From assembly GCA_003224725.1 (NCBI GenBank), contig QHZQ01000026.1:30893-67970 (forward strand): DNA of 37,078 nt, read 5' to 3'. Both the position numbers and the translations under genes were made by a program. Below the pieces are notes generated by a model. It had not been told where the DNA came from. It saw only the letters and a list, made by a program, of their open reading frames with translations, and did no database searches. This DNA comes from Acidobacteriota bacterium. Lineage in GTDB: Bacteria; Acidobacteriota; Terriglobia; Versatilivoradales; Versatilivoraceae. Shown here in pieces: positions 1 through 7,889 of this stretch; the first letter of the stretch is position 1; the number at the start of each line of letters is the position of its first letter.

Positions 1-518
1 CCCGCCGAGAGCGCCTGCAGCCAGCCCAACGCGAAAGGCCTCGACCGATCGGGCATCGTCTCGGCCACCAGGGCGACACCCACCGCAAACTGCCCGCCGA
101 CGCCAAGCCCCGTGAGCAGCCGGTAAAACGAAAAATCCCAGACGTTGTGGGCGAGGGCGCTCAACCCGGTGAACAAGGAATAAGACAGGATCGTCAAGAT
201 CATCGTCTTGACGCGTCCAATGCGGTCGCCAAGTATGCCGAAGAAAACGCCCCCCGAGGCCCAACCTATCATGAAGATCATCGTGGCGTAGCCCGCATAC
301 TCGGCCACCGCGCCGGCCGCCGCGGGATCGCCCGGGCGCACGCCAAGCAATTCGACGATCGCCGGCCGCCGCGCCAGATTGAATAACTGCTGGTCCATGG
401 TATCGAACAGCCAGCCCAGCGACGCGACGATGAGGACCCACCAGTGATAACTGCTCAGCCCCTTGTACCATGGGCCTGTTTGAAATAGGGTCGTACTCTG
501 TACCTTGCTAGATTCCAT
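1..518 (-). CDS. MFS transporter, N-terminal part (runs off the left edge)
   Basis: The minus strand is open from an ATG at 518 to the window edge, about 172 codons. The start follows an AGGGA ribosome binding site by about five bases. The translation begins MESSKVQSTTLF, then a first membrane helix with an acidic DTMD motif, and further on GILGDRIGRVKTM, the classic MFS loop 2-3 motif (GxLxDRxGRr). The later part FYRLLTGLGVGGQFAVGVAL matches helix 4 of sugar and sugar-acid permeases. It is therefore a secondary carrier in the inner membrane; the substrate cannot be read. It lies 165 bases after a KDPG aldolase and in the same direction, so a sugar acid or its precursor is a reasonable guess. 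Its bases are much richer in G+C than those of the genes beside it, suggesting a different origin. Confidence 0.85.
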   Translation of the reverse strand, partial: MESSKVQSTTLFQTGPWYKGLSSYHWWVLIVASLGWLFDTMDQQLFNLARRPAIVELLGVRPGDPAAAGAVAEYAGYATMIFMIGWASGGVFFGILGDRIGRVKTMILTILSYSLFTGLSALAHNVWDFSFYRLLTGLGVGGQFAVGVALVAETMPDRSRPFALGWLQALSA

Positions 519-683
519 TGCGTCCCTGCAACAGAAAGGATGGACCTGCCAAAAGAATCAGGATTATATCTGAAAAAAGGCGCGGATGACAAAAATGCGC
601 GTTTCGCTGAGGCTGGAAGAACTTCGGGCGTCCGGTGGCTGAGCACGTGAAAATTCACCAAGAAGCCTGAAAGTGAAAGAAGA

Positions 684-1334
684 TTATTTTGACCTGGCTG
701 TTCTCACCACTTCGGAAAATTTTCTGGCATTCTCTGTAATTTTGGCGAATTCCTTAGCAGCGACTGCTTTCTTATCGACCCATTCTGAACCTACTGCTAG
801 TGCCGCAGAACCCGCCGCGATGAACTCGGCCGCCGTATTCAAATTCACTCCACCGGTAGGAATAAAGTCGATTTGAGGAAAGGGCCCTTTTAGCGCCTTT
901 ATATACTTTGGACCTCCCACATTGTCACAAGGAAAGACTTTTACAAAGTCGGCCCCGGCCTCCCAAGCCGTTATCACTTCAGTAGGAGTCAGGGCACCTG
1001 CAATAACCACCTTGCTGTAGCGTTTACAGACTTCAATGGTGGATAGTCTTAGCGAGGGTGTCACGATAAATTCGGCTCCAGCCAGAATAACAGCCCGCGC
1101 TGTTTCCGCGTCAAGCACAGTGCCAGCTCCCAGCAAGACATCGTTACCGTAGCGCTCGGAAATCTTTTCAATCAGCCTGATAGCACCAGGAACGGTCATG
1201 GTAATCTCCAGAACAGAAATTCCCCCGGTCTTGATGGCTTCTACGATGGCACCGGCCTCGTCAGTTGATGAAGCTCGAACTACGGGGACAAGCCCCACTT
1301 CCATAATACGTTGGATGATTTTCAGATTTGGCAT
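684..1334 (-). CDS. eda: 2-dehydro-3-deoxyphosphogluconate (KDPG/KHG) aldolase
   Basis: This is a class I aldolase of about 216 residues, the usual length for the KDPG/KHG family. It splits 2-keto-3-deoxy-6-phosphogluconate into pyruvate and glyceraldehyde 3-phosphate in the cytoplasm, the last step of the Entner-Doudoroff and uronate pathways. Visible motifs are VLEITMTVPGA with the catalytic Glu, GAGTVLDAE, FIVTPSL, and FVKVFPCDNVGG with the Schiff-base Lys, followed by FIPTGGVN, the phosphate-binding loop. I choose the ATG at 1334 because an in-frame GTG two codons upstream is itself part of the GAGGTG ribosome binding site. It follows the sugar-acid kinase by about 220 bases in the same direction, and the pair would convert KDG to pyruvate and triose phosphate. 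Confidence 0.92.
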   Translation of the reverse strand: MPNLKIIQRIMEVGLVPVVRASSTDEAGAIVEAIKTGGISVLEITMTVPGAIRLIEKISERYGNDVLLGAGTVLDAETARAVILAGAEFIVTPSLRLSTIEVCKRYSKVVIAGALTPTEVITAWEAGADFVKVFPCDNVGGPKYIKALKGPFPQIDFIPTGGVNLNTAAEFIAAGSAALAVGSEWVDKKAVAAKEFAKITENARKFSEVVRTARSK

Positions 1335-1340
1335 AGGCAC

Positions 1341-1557
1341 CTCTGATTTGCTGTTGACCCGTAGTTGTCAGTTTTCACTGGTCCCAAGATTGGGACCAGC
1401 GCCAACGGACTTTGCACAGCCATCCATGCCGGCTTAGCCGCCACAGAGCATGAAAGTATCGTACTCGTTCTCGTCTTCTGGGTCGTCCTCGGCTGACGCA
1501 TTCGAGTACGATAACGAGGACGACGACGATTTTCACAGGAGACAGCCAAGTCAAGCA
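1341..1557. repeat. Palindrome-bearing spacer between aldolase and kinase, with a block shared with 16.6 kb
   Basis: No gene is seen here. A 10-base inverted repeat CTGGTCCCAA / TTGGGACCAG with a 2-base loop sits at 1378-1399. A second inverted pair ATCGTACTCG / CGAGTACGAT lies at 1458-1467 and 1503-1512. The block AGCCATCCATGCCGG at 1418-1432 followed by GCCACAGAGCATGAAA at 1440-1455 recurs at 16622-16651, and both copies end with GATTTTCAC (1528-1536 and 16761-16769). This looks like a dispersed intergenic element with a variable interior. Neither palindrome has a T-run, so I do not call a terminator. Confidence 0.6.
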
Positions 1558-2586
1558 TTATCGTGCCACTCTTAAGCCACTACCCTTCATGACAGATTCC
1601 ATCTCTGCCCTGGTAGCCCAATTTAAATCGCCGGGAATGGAATGCTTGATGGCAGAATAAGCATTGCCCATCTTGAGTGCCGTCTCCACATTTTGGGAAG
1701 CGATATATCCGTAGATGAAACCACCACTAAAGGAGTCACCTGCTCCAACCCGATCCACAATTTCTACTTCATATGATTTGTCACTATAGAATTTCCCGTT
1801 ACTATAGGCGATAGCGGTCCAGTTGTTTTTCCAAACAGAGGGGTTTTCTCGTAAAGTGATAGCCACGATCTTAAATTTGAATTTTTCCTGAAGCTTCTGG
1901 GCCACAATTTTGAAAGAATCAGCCGAAACTTTAGTGAACTTCTCGTCCTGGTCTTCATTGTTGTCTGTAATCTTGAAGACCACCTTGGTATCTTCCTCGC
2001 TAGTAATGAGCACGTCCACGTTTTCCATCATGGGTTCCTGGCAGGCTTGTGCTTCTTTGTCAGTCCAGAGTTTACTGCGGTAATTGAGGTCATAACTGGT
2101 AAGTAAACCGGCTGCTTTGGCCAATTTCAAAGCTTCAGCAGTAACTGCCGCGACTGACTGGCCTAAAGCCGGTGTGATACCACTGACATGAAACCATTTC
2201 GCTCCCGCGAACACTTTTTGCCAGTTCACTTCGCCTGGTGTGATCTGAGTGATGGCCGAGAAAGACCGGTCGTAAAGCACAGAACTGGCGCGAGGTGAAG
2301 CACCAAATTCCATGAAGTAAAGTCCTGCTCGTCCCTGTTTGCTCCAGACAATTAGGGAGGTATCGACTCCCTGCTCCCGCGCCTTGTTTCGGATGAGCCT
2401 CCCCAGTGCGTTTTCGGGAAGCTTTGAGACCCAGGCCGAAGACAATCCCAAGCGGCTGACGGCCACGGCCACGTTCAATTCCCCCCCTCCGACTTGAACA
2501 TCCAGTGACGAAGTTTGTTCAAGCCGCTGGAAGTTGGGAGGAGAAAGTCTAACCATCGCTTCGCCAAACGTAACAACCTCCGCCAT
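1558..2586 (-). CDS. kdgK: PfkB-family sugar kinase, probably 2-keto-3-deoxygluconate kinase
   Basis: This 342-residue protein is a ribokinase/PfkB-fold kinase. It opens with VVTFGEAMVRLSPP and GGGELNVAVAVSRLG, the first PfkB signature, and carries the second signature DRVGAGDSFSGGF near residue 285, which holds the anion hole and catalytic Asp. An ITSEEDTKVVF segment and YDLNYRSKLW are typical of the KDG kinase branch. It would phosphorylate 2-keto-3-deoxygluconate with ATP in the cytoplasm, giving the substrate of the downstream aldolase. The ATG follows a GAGG-type ribosome binding site. The gene starts 25 bases after the glycosyltransferase, so it is probably read from the same transcript. 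KDG kinase is inferred from family resemblance plus context; a fructokinase or another PfkB specificity is possible. Confidence 0.85.
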   Translation of the reverse strand: MAEVVTFGEAMVRLSPPNFQRLEQTSSLDVQVGGGELNVAVAVSRLGLSSAWVSKLPENALGRLIRNKAREQGVDTSLIVWSKQGRAGLYFMEFGASPRASSVLYDRSFSAITQITPGEVNWQKVFAGAKWFHVSGITPALGQSVAAVTAEALKLAKAAGLLTSYDLNYRSKLWTDKEAQACQEPMMENVDVLITSEEDTKVVFKITDNNEDQDEKFTKVSADSFKIVAQKLQEKFKFKIVAITLRENPSVWKNNWTAIAYSNGKFYSDKSYEVEIVDRVGAGDSFSGGFIYGYIASQNVETALKMGNAYSAIKHSIPGDLNWATRAEMESVMKGSGLRVAR

Positions 2587-2611
2587 CGCTTCTTCCTCTC
2601 ATTGTTTGATC

Positions 2612-3628
2612 CTATTTTAATGAGACAAAACTCTTCCCTTTAAATTCCGAAAACATCTTCCTTATGCTCCCATCTTTGACTTTGGCGGCGCGCTTTTCAC
2701 TTCGTCGCTTGGAAACAATGTCAGGAAAACATCGTATCGAATCCCATAGTCCCAAGAAGAATGCGACTCGAAAAGTAATCAGGGACTGAAAAACCAAGAG
2801 AAACAACGATCCCAAGTGCATTATCAACATGAGGGGATCATGAAGGTTTTTCCACATAAAAATAAATCGGTTTCGAGTATTGATTCTCTCGATTCGTATC
2901 CGGTTGAACGTGCCCCGTATGGTCGTGCTGGCATCATGGTAGACAATGCTGTTGGGCTCGTAATGGATCACCCAACCTCGCTTCCAGGCTCGGTATGAAA
3001 GTTCAACATCCTCCCAGTAAAACGGTGACATCATGGGTTCAAAGCCGCCTATCTCTAAAAGCTTGCGGCGATCAAAGGCACAAAAACCTCCGCAAACGCA
3101 AAAAGAATAAAGGATGTCGCCCCCTTGCGCTAGACGCCAATCACCGTTTGTCACATCGTAATTTCGGAAGGCTTTCCAAAAGCCCATTCGGAATTCACCT
3201 ATCTTGCCGCCATTGCAAAAGGTCAGTTGATCAAGAGCCAAAGCTTTAAAAGTCACCCCAAAAACTTTTTCATCTGCGAAATGAGGGATGAGAGGCAGGA
3301 TGAAATCCTTGTGAACAATTACATCGTTGTTTAGTAGAATCACTGTATCGTACCGGCAGGCCGAAAAACCCAGGTTACATGCTAAAGCGAAACCGCTGTT
3401 GCGTCGTCGCGTAATCAGCTTTATATTTTTCTCAGGGATGGCCTCTATCCAGGAAATGGTGTCATCCACACTTCCGTCATCCACGACAATGACTTCCCAC
3501 GGACCACCTGTTTTGAGGTGAAATTCGTTAGTAGCGGCCAAAAGGGCGGGGAACATCTCTTCGAGTAGCATTCTTCCGTTCCAAGAAGGTATGACGACGC
3601 TGATTGAGGGGCTGGTGTTGGCATTCAT
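2612..3628 (-). CDS. Family 2 glycosyltransferase
   Basis: The N-terminal GT-A domain starts SISVVIPSWNGRMLLEEMFPAL, then VIVVDDGSVDDT and, after about 100 residues, VILLNNDVIV, which supplies the nucleotide-sugar/metal-binding acidic residues. FYWEDVELSYRAWKRGW is the usual ED acceptor-site motif. A hydrophobic stretch near residues 265-295 suggests a membrane anchor close to the C terminus. The protein would move a sugar from a nucleotide donor to a cell-surface glycan on the cytoplasmic face; donor and acceptor are unknown. The ATG at 3628 overlaps the TGA of the upstream aminotransferase by four bases (ATGA), so I prefer it to a TTG two codons upstream. That overlap points to translational coupling. 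Confidence 0.88.
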   Translation of the reverse strand: MNANTSPSISVVIPSWNGRMLLEEMFPALLAATNEFHLKTGGPWEVIVVDDGSVDDTISWIEAIPEKNIKLITRRRNSGFALACNLGFSACRYDTVILLNNDVIVHKDFILPLIPHFADEKVFGVTFKALALDQLTFCNGGKIGEFRMGFWKAFRNYDVTNGDWRLAQGGDILYSFCVCGGFCAFDRRKLLEIGGFEPMMSPFYWEDVELSYRAWKRGWVIHYEPNSIVYHDASTTIRGTFNRIRIERINTRNRFIFMWKNLHDPLMLIMHLGSLFLLVFQSLITFRVAFFLGLWDSIRCFPDIVSKRRSEKRAAKVKDGSIRKMFSEFKGKSFVSLK

Positions 3629-4866
3629 TTGCAATAACTTCTAAAAACCTTGGCGAGTTTCTCGATACCGACGCGAATATTATCTTCATTTTCCTTACAA
3701 AACGCCAGACGCAAGGTATTGGCTCCCTCTCCGTTAACATGAAAAGGACATCCTATAACATAAGCCACCTTTTCTTGCTCCAGGCAAGAATAAAGAATCT
3801 CTTCACTATTCAAAGTCTCAGGCAGCGTCACCCACAAAAATAACCCTCCCGTAGGCCGTGTCCAATGTATTTCACTCGGCATGAAACTCTTCAAAGAGTC
3901 CAACATCACCTGGCACTTCGACCGATAGAACTCGCGAATTCTTGGCAAATGTTTCTGAATGATGCCACGTCTCAAACACCCGGCGACTATGCGCTGATCC
4001 AACATACTGCCACACAAGTCCGTGGCCTGCTTGGCCATATCCAGCTTCTCGATGATCTGCATGGGGGCTACGATCCATCCCGTACGCAAACCAGGAGCCA
4101 GTATCTTGGAGAAGGTGGAGATATAAAGGACGCGACCCTCTCGATCAAAAGATTTAATCGGGAGCAGTTCATTCTCCAGGCTTGGGTCGAAATAAACTTC
4201 GCCATAGGGATCGTCTTCAATAATCAACAAGTCATATTTATCCGCAACCTCCAGCAGTTGCTGACGCTTCTTCACGGAAAGAGTGATACCTGAAGGATTT
4301 TGAAAATTCGGGATAACATAGATCAGCTTGGCGTGCCTCCCGGAGCGTTTTGATTGCTCTATTTTGGATATCAATTCATCAATTTCAATACCGTCTGTGC
4401 CCTGTCGGACTCCGAGTAAGGTTGCCTGAAGATTACGAAAGGCCGAGATGGCTCCAATGTAACTGGGTAACTCAAAGAAGACGACATCACCTGGATCAAT
4501 CAGCAGTCGCCCGACCAAGTCCAGAGCTTGCTGGGAACCACTGGTAATAGCAATCTGCTCGGAAGTCACAGAAGAGATTTTTTTCTTACGGCAGAAATCT
4601 ACTATCGCGTCAACCAGACCTCCAAAACCCAAGGTTAACCCATACTGCAATGCCGTTTTGCCTTCACTGTCTAGAATTGAAGAGACAGTCTCCTTGATTT
4701 CCTCGGCAGGAAAAGTGTCCGCATTCGGCGCCCCAGCAGAAAAACTGATAATCCCTGGCTGAGATGAAATTCTGGCCATCCGTCGAATTGCGGAGTACTG
4801 CATCACCTGAGCATCACCGGAAAAAAATCTTTGATAGTTCATGACAGTAAATTTGCAGGTATACAT
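3625..4866 (-). CDS. PLP-dependent class I/II aminotransferase (2-aminoadipate aminotransferase-like)
   Basis: This is a fold-type I aminotransferase of about 405-413 residues. Its N terminus (SSQPGIISFSAGAPNADTFP) and QYGLTLGFGGLVDAI are typical of the LysN/MocR-related branch. ITSGSQQALDLVGRLLIDPGD binds the cofactor phosphate, NFQNPSG and IIEDDPYGEVYFD bind the PLP ring, and STFSKILAPGLRTGW carries the Schiff-base Lys. It would move an amino group between an amino acid and a 2-oxo acid in the cytoplasm; the substrate is not resolved. Two starts are possible, ATG at 4866 and ATG at 4842 (MNYQRFFSG); the second fits the family N terminus better but neither has a strong ribosome binding site. 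The stop overlaps the glycosyltransferase start. Confidence 0.88.
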   Translation of the reverse strand: MYTCKFTVMNYQRFFSGDAQVMQYSAIRRMARISSQPGIISFSAGAPNADTFPAEEIKETVSSILDSEGKTALQYGLTLGFGGLVDAIVDFCRKKKISSVTSEQIAITSGSQQALDLVGRLLIDPGDVVFFELPSYIGAISAFRNLQATLLGVRQGTDGIEIDELISKIEQSKRSGRHAKLIYVIPNFQNPSGITLSVKKRQQLLEVADKYDLLIIEDDPYGEVYFDPSLENELLPIKSFDREGRVLYISTFSKILAPGLRTGWIVAPMQIIEKLDMAKQATDLCGSMLDQRIVAGCLRRGIIQKHLPRIREFYRSKCQVMLDSLKSFMPSEIHWTRPTGGLFLWVTLPETLNSEEILYSCLEQEKVAYVIGCPFHVNGEGANTLRLAFCKENEDNIRVGIEKLAKVFRSYCK

Positions 4867-4904
4867 GGCGACATAATTAATTTCGCATGGGTGCGGCCCT
4901 CTGC

Positions 4905-4995
4905 GCCTGCCCCCTCACCCCCAGCCCCTCATAGGTACTATCCAGCCAGGGGCTCTGCCCTGGGGCTCCCCTTGGGAGAAGGTTGCCGCAGGGAG
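4905..4995. repeat. C-rich dispersed intergenic repeat
   Basis: The spacer before the aminotransferase contains CCCCTCACCCCCAGCCCCTC and the imperfect hairpin CCAGGG-loop-CCCTGG at 4946-4963, then a CTTGGGAGAAGG segment. The combination of CCCTCACCC with GGGAGA-type blocks recurs near 14560-14630, 33095-33126 and 33265-33294. It looks like a copy of a common intergenic palindromic element and not like a gene. Confidence 0.45.
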
Positions 4996-5022
4996 TGACA
5001 AAACTACGGCGCTGCGTATAGC

Positions 5023-5964
5023 TCATCGCCCGATCAAAGCCAGCAGCGAACTCGATTTGATGAGAAATAGATAGTTCTTCAGCAGTCCGTATCCAAGGTA
5101 AACCAGCAACGATAAAAAGAAAAAAGCTCCGAAGAATTCAGCACCCAGAACAGAACCTATTAGCCCCAAGAATCCCATGGCACTGCAAATGATCATAAAA
5201 TTAAGCGTATGAGTCAGACTCAAAATCGCTCCCATGGGTCTCAAATTCACAAAAAAAAACTCGGCCGATCGATTCCAGGCGCTCCACAGTGAACATTCAT
5301 GTTGGGCCACACAGAGTTTTGAAATCTCGAGAAATTGGACCCCCACCCCGAGAATGACCAACAAAACAGCTATTCCCAAACCATCAGTCAAAATGAGCCA
5401 GAGTTTACTTGGAGCTTCCCCCAGGTAATTCCCCAGCCTCAGAGAGTATCTGAGAATCACAACGAAAGAAACAGAACCTGCAAAGCTGAAAAGAAGGATG
5501 CAAAGGTTTATCAAGAAGAAGGAAGGGAACAATTGAACAGCTTTGCGACAAAACCCTTGTAGCGCCACCTCCATTCCCGAGCCGAGCACATCACGTTCTT
5601 CGATCTCTCTGTTATCTTCTTCTCTTGTCAACAAACCAAGTATCCCCGCTTGGAAGAAAGAAGCCAACAATAGCCACATCACCACAATAAAGCCTAAGGT
5701 CAGTAAAATTGTCTTAAGAATAAGAGTATCGTTTTTTTGTAGGATTCTTACGAGGGCTTTAAGGATCGCCAACGAGCTGTTTTCCAAGCTTTTGAATTCA
5801 AAATCTGAAAGTCCGACAGCCTCCACAAGCGTATAACCGGCAAGAAGAGCAAATCCCAGTGAGAGAAAAAACTGGGCGGTTCGCCATCCTGTTTCAAGCC
5901 ATAAAAGGGAGAAATGAGCGTGGCAGAGTTGAATGCCTTTTCGGAAGGCATGGAAGGTCGTCAT
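5023..5964 (-). CDS. Polytopic membrane protein of unknown function
   Basis: I do not recognise the family with certainty. The 313 residues contain about six hydrophobic segments (near residues 28-48, 80-108, 143-175, 190-212, 250-275 and 275-300) joined by short charged loops, among them a REEDNREIEERD loop between helices 2 and 3. The layout resembles DUF4013-like or glycerophosphodiester-phosphodiesterase membrane-domain proteins, which is only a resemblance. The ATG at 5964 overlaps the TGA of the upstream ASD-like gene by four bases, so it is very probably co-translated with it and is the last gene of the psd-pssA operon. That context suggests an envelope or lipid-related job. Confidence 0.75.
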   Translation of the reverse strand: MTTFHAFRKGIQLCHAHFSLLWLETGWRTAQFFLSLGFALLAGYTLVEAVGLSDFEFKSLENSSLAILKALVRILQKNDTLILKTILLTLGFIVVMWLLLASFFQAGILGLLTREEDNREIEERDVLGSGMEVALQGFCRKAVQLFPSFFLINLCILLFSFAGSVSFVVILRYSLRLGNYLGEAPSKLWLILTDGLGIAVLLVILGVGVQFLEISKLCVAQHECSLWSAWNRSAEFFFVNLRPMGAILSLTHTLNFMIICSAMGFLGLIGSVLGAEFFGAFFFLSLLVYLGYGLLKNYLFLIKSSSLLALIGR

Positions 5965-6974
5965 CGAAGGAAGATACTCTCGGCAGCGGCTACTGCATTG
6001 AGGGCTGAAAGCCGCAGGTTATCCGAAACCGCCCAAAACCAAAATCCTTTGGGGTTGAGAAAGTCACGTTTCATCCCGCCAATCTGGATCGTGTCTGTTC
6101 CTGCTACCTGGACGGGTGAAGGAGGTTCGTCGGCTGATTGAATTACGGTCAGGTGATCTGAACCGAGCAGGCTCTCTACCTCTGCCACCTCAGCCGCATG
6201 ATCCATCTCCACAAAAATCGAAAAAGAATGGGAATGAAAAATAGGAGCCTGAATCAGGGTAAGAGCTGGCAACACACAAGTACCCTCCAGCAGAGCTCTT
6301 AGCTGAGAGGAAATAATTTCCTCCACATCGATAAGTTTTTCCCTGGCTTCATCTCCCAGTCGGGACAACAGATTGAAAGCAAGCTGGCGATCGAAAACCA
6401 TCTGGGGGCCCTTATGAAAGGAGAAAATGTTAAGCGTTTGTTGCTCCAGTTCTTCCACACCCGTGTTACCGCGCTCCGAGGCTGGTTCGAAGATACTAAT
6501 CACGCAGTTCCTGACCTCACGCTGAAGGCTTAATCGCTTGAGAATGATTGCTATCGAAATCACGGCCGGGTGAGGCGAGCAGATCATTCCCTGATGGGGT
6601 TGGATCGGTAAACCCGTTCCCATTTGATCTTCGAGATACATGTGAATCTGTCGATCTTTGGAAAAAGCATGAGTCAAATCAATTGAAACAAAACGGCTTT
6701 GGCGAGCCAAAGGGGCGTATGTTTGGGTCGTGTTGGGATCGCCTGCGAAGAAAACCAAATCGAGAAATTCGAAGCTGCTTTCGTTGATCGTGAACGAAAA
6801 CACCGGCTCTCCGTCAAACTCGCTGACACGTCCCAGATCCTCGTCGCTATCCATCAAAACCATTTTGGAAACGGGGAATTTCCTTTCATTCAAAACTGTC
6901 TTAACCTCTCTGCCTTTAAGCGTTGAAGCTCCGACGATTGCAACCTTTAATTTCGTAGCATTTGGCTGCGTCAT
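5961..6974 (-). CDS. Aspartate-semialdehyde dehydrogenase homologue lacking the catalytic cysteine
   Basis: The N terminus KVAIVGASTLKGREVKTVL is the NADP-binding GxxGxxG-like fold of the Asd/ArgC superfamily, and the C-terminal half has the dimerisation domain ending NLRLSALNAVAAAE. In active enzymes the segment reads GxxANPNCST with the nucleophilic Cys; here it is GMICSPHPAV, which puts Pro at residue 136 where Cys belongs. The basic substrate-binding motifs are also altered, while an FHSHSF segment keeps the active-site His region. The protein therefore cannot be a normal Asd and resembles the catalytically dead USG-1-type relatives. It is 337 residues, close to normal length, so it looks maintained and not decayed. 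It lies 75 bases after pssA and overlaps the next membrane-protein gene. Confidence 0.82.
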   Translation of the reverse strand: MTQPNATKLKVAIVGASTLKGREVKTVLNERKFPVSKMVLMDSDEDLGRVSEFDGEPVFSFTINESSFEFLDLVFFAGDPNTTQTYAPLARQSRFVSIDLTHAFSKDRQIHMYLEDQMGTGLPIQPHQGMICSPHPAVISIAIILKRLSLQREVRNCVISIFEPASERGNTGVEELEQQTLNIFSFHKGPQMVFDRQLAFNLLSRLGDEAREKLIDVEEIISSQLRALLEGTCVLPALTLIQAPIFHSHSFSIFVEMDHAAEVAEVESLLGSDHLTVIQSADEPPSPVQVAGTDTIQIGGMKRDFLNPKGFWFWAVSDNLRLSALNAVAAAESIFLR

Positions 6975-7049
6975 GAATGGGAACCAGGAAGCAAGTCTTT
7001 CAGGGGAAAAATGATGAAGGCAGGAACAACTTCAGCGAGGAGAGAAGGC

Positions 7050-7889
7050 CTACTTGTTATCGTCCGTGCGAGGGACAAGGGTTTCAGAAGACAAGATTGC
7101 TTCATTTCTGTGTTTGAGCAAGTTATAAACCTTGGCCAGGAGCCCGGAACATGCATAAACTGTGGCTAAGACTAGAAGGACTACCTGAGAATAAAGGTAA
7201 ATCAGAGCCATCAGCATCGCCAGAAGATAAACATTAATGTAAGACTTTCGATTTCGCAGGTCAATATCCTTGAAACTGGGATAGCGGATGGTACTGATCA
7301 TCAAGAAAGCCAAGAAACCAATCAGGATATTCCAGAGAGCACCGACAGACCAATGATTAATTGGTTCCGGAACGAAGTGGATAATGGCCGCAATCATTCC
7401 TGCGCCCGCGGGGATGGGCATACCAATAAAAGACCTCTTCAAAAGGATCTGAGCGGATGAAGACTGCTGTTTAGTAGTTTGTATGTTAAATCGGGCCAGC
7501 CGCATAGTTCCGCAAATGAGGAAAGCGAAGCAAACAATCCAGCCGATCTGCTGAACGTGCTTGGCGTAGGAAGGGAGCGTCGGAGCAATGGACTTCAGCC
7601 CCCAAATATAGGCTAAGACGCTGGGTGCTAAGCCGAAGGTGACCACATCCGCCAGGGAATCCATCTGGACTCCAAATTCACTGCAGGAATTGGTCAGGCG
7701 AGCGATCCGTCCGTCCATCCCATCAAAAACAACTGCCAGGCCTATGGCAATAGCGGCCAAATCAAACTCCCCTTTCATAGTGTTAATCAGGGCGTAAAAA
7801 CCACAGAAAATCGTTCCGATAGTAAACAGGGTAGGCAAAATATAAATCCCGCGACGAAACTTTCGACTTTTCTTGCGGTCCTCAGACAT
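7050..7889 (-). CDS. pssA: CDP-diacylglycerol-serine O-phosphatidyltransferase
   Basis: The enzyme joins CDP-diacylglycerol and L-serine to make phosphatidylserine in the inner membrane. The CDP-alcohol phosphotransferase motif is complete: D59-G60-x2-A63-R64-x8-G73-x3-D77-x3-D81, read in FDGMDGRIARLTNSCSEF and the following VQMDSLADVVTFG. About six to eight hydrophobic helices follow. I choose the ATG at 7889 (MSEDRKKSR) because GGAGG lies seven bases upstream; a start ten codons earlier lacks this. The start lies inside the last codons of psd, overlapping it by eight bases, which implies translational coupling of PS synthesis and decarboxylation. Confidence 0.95.
   Translation of the reverse strand: MSEDRKKSRKFRRGIYILPTLFTIGTIFCGFYALINTMKGEFDLAAIAIGLAVVFDGMDGRIARLTNSCSEFGVQMDSLADVVTFGLAPSVLAYIWGLKSIAPTLPSYAKHVQQIGWIVCFAFLICGTMRLARFNIQTTKQQSSSAQILLKRSFIGMPIPAGAGMIAAIIHFVPEPINHWSVGALWNILIGFLAFLMISTIRYPSFKDIDLRNRKSYINVYLLAMLMALIYLYSQVVLLVLATVYACSGLLAKVYNLLKHRNEAILSSETLVPRTDDNK

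Noticed and set aside
1378-1399. Hairpin CTGGTCCCAA / TTGGGACCAG considered as terminator after the kinase
   Set aside because: No T-run follows it on either strand.
3865-4293. A 142-codon plus-strand frame
   Set aside because: It is antisense to the aminotransferase and has no family features.
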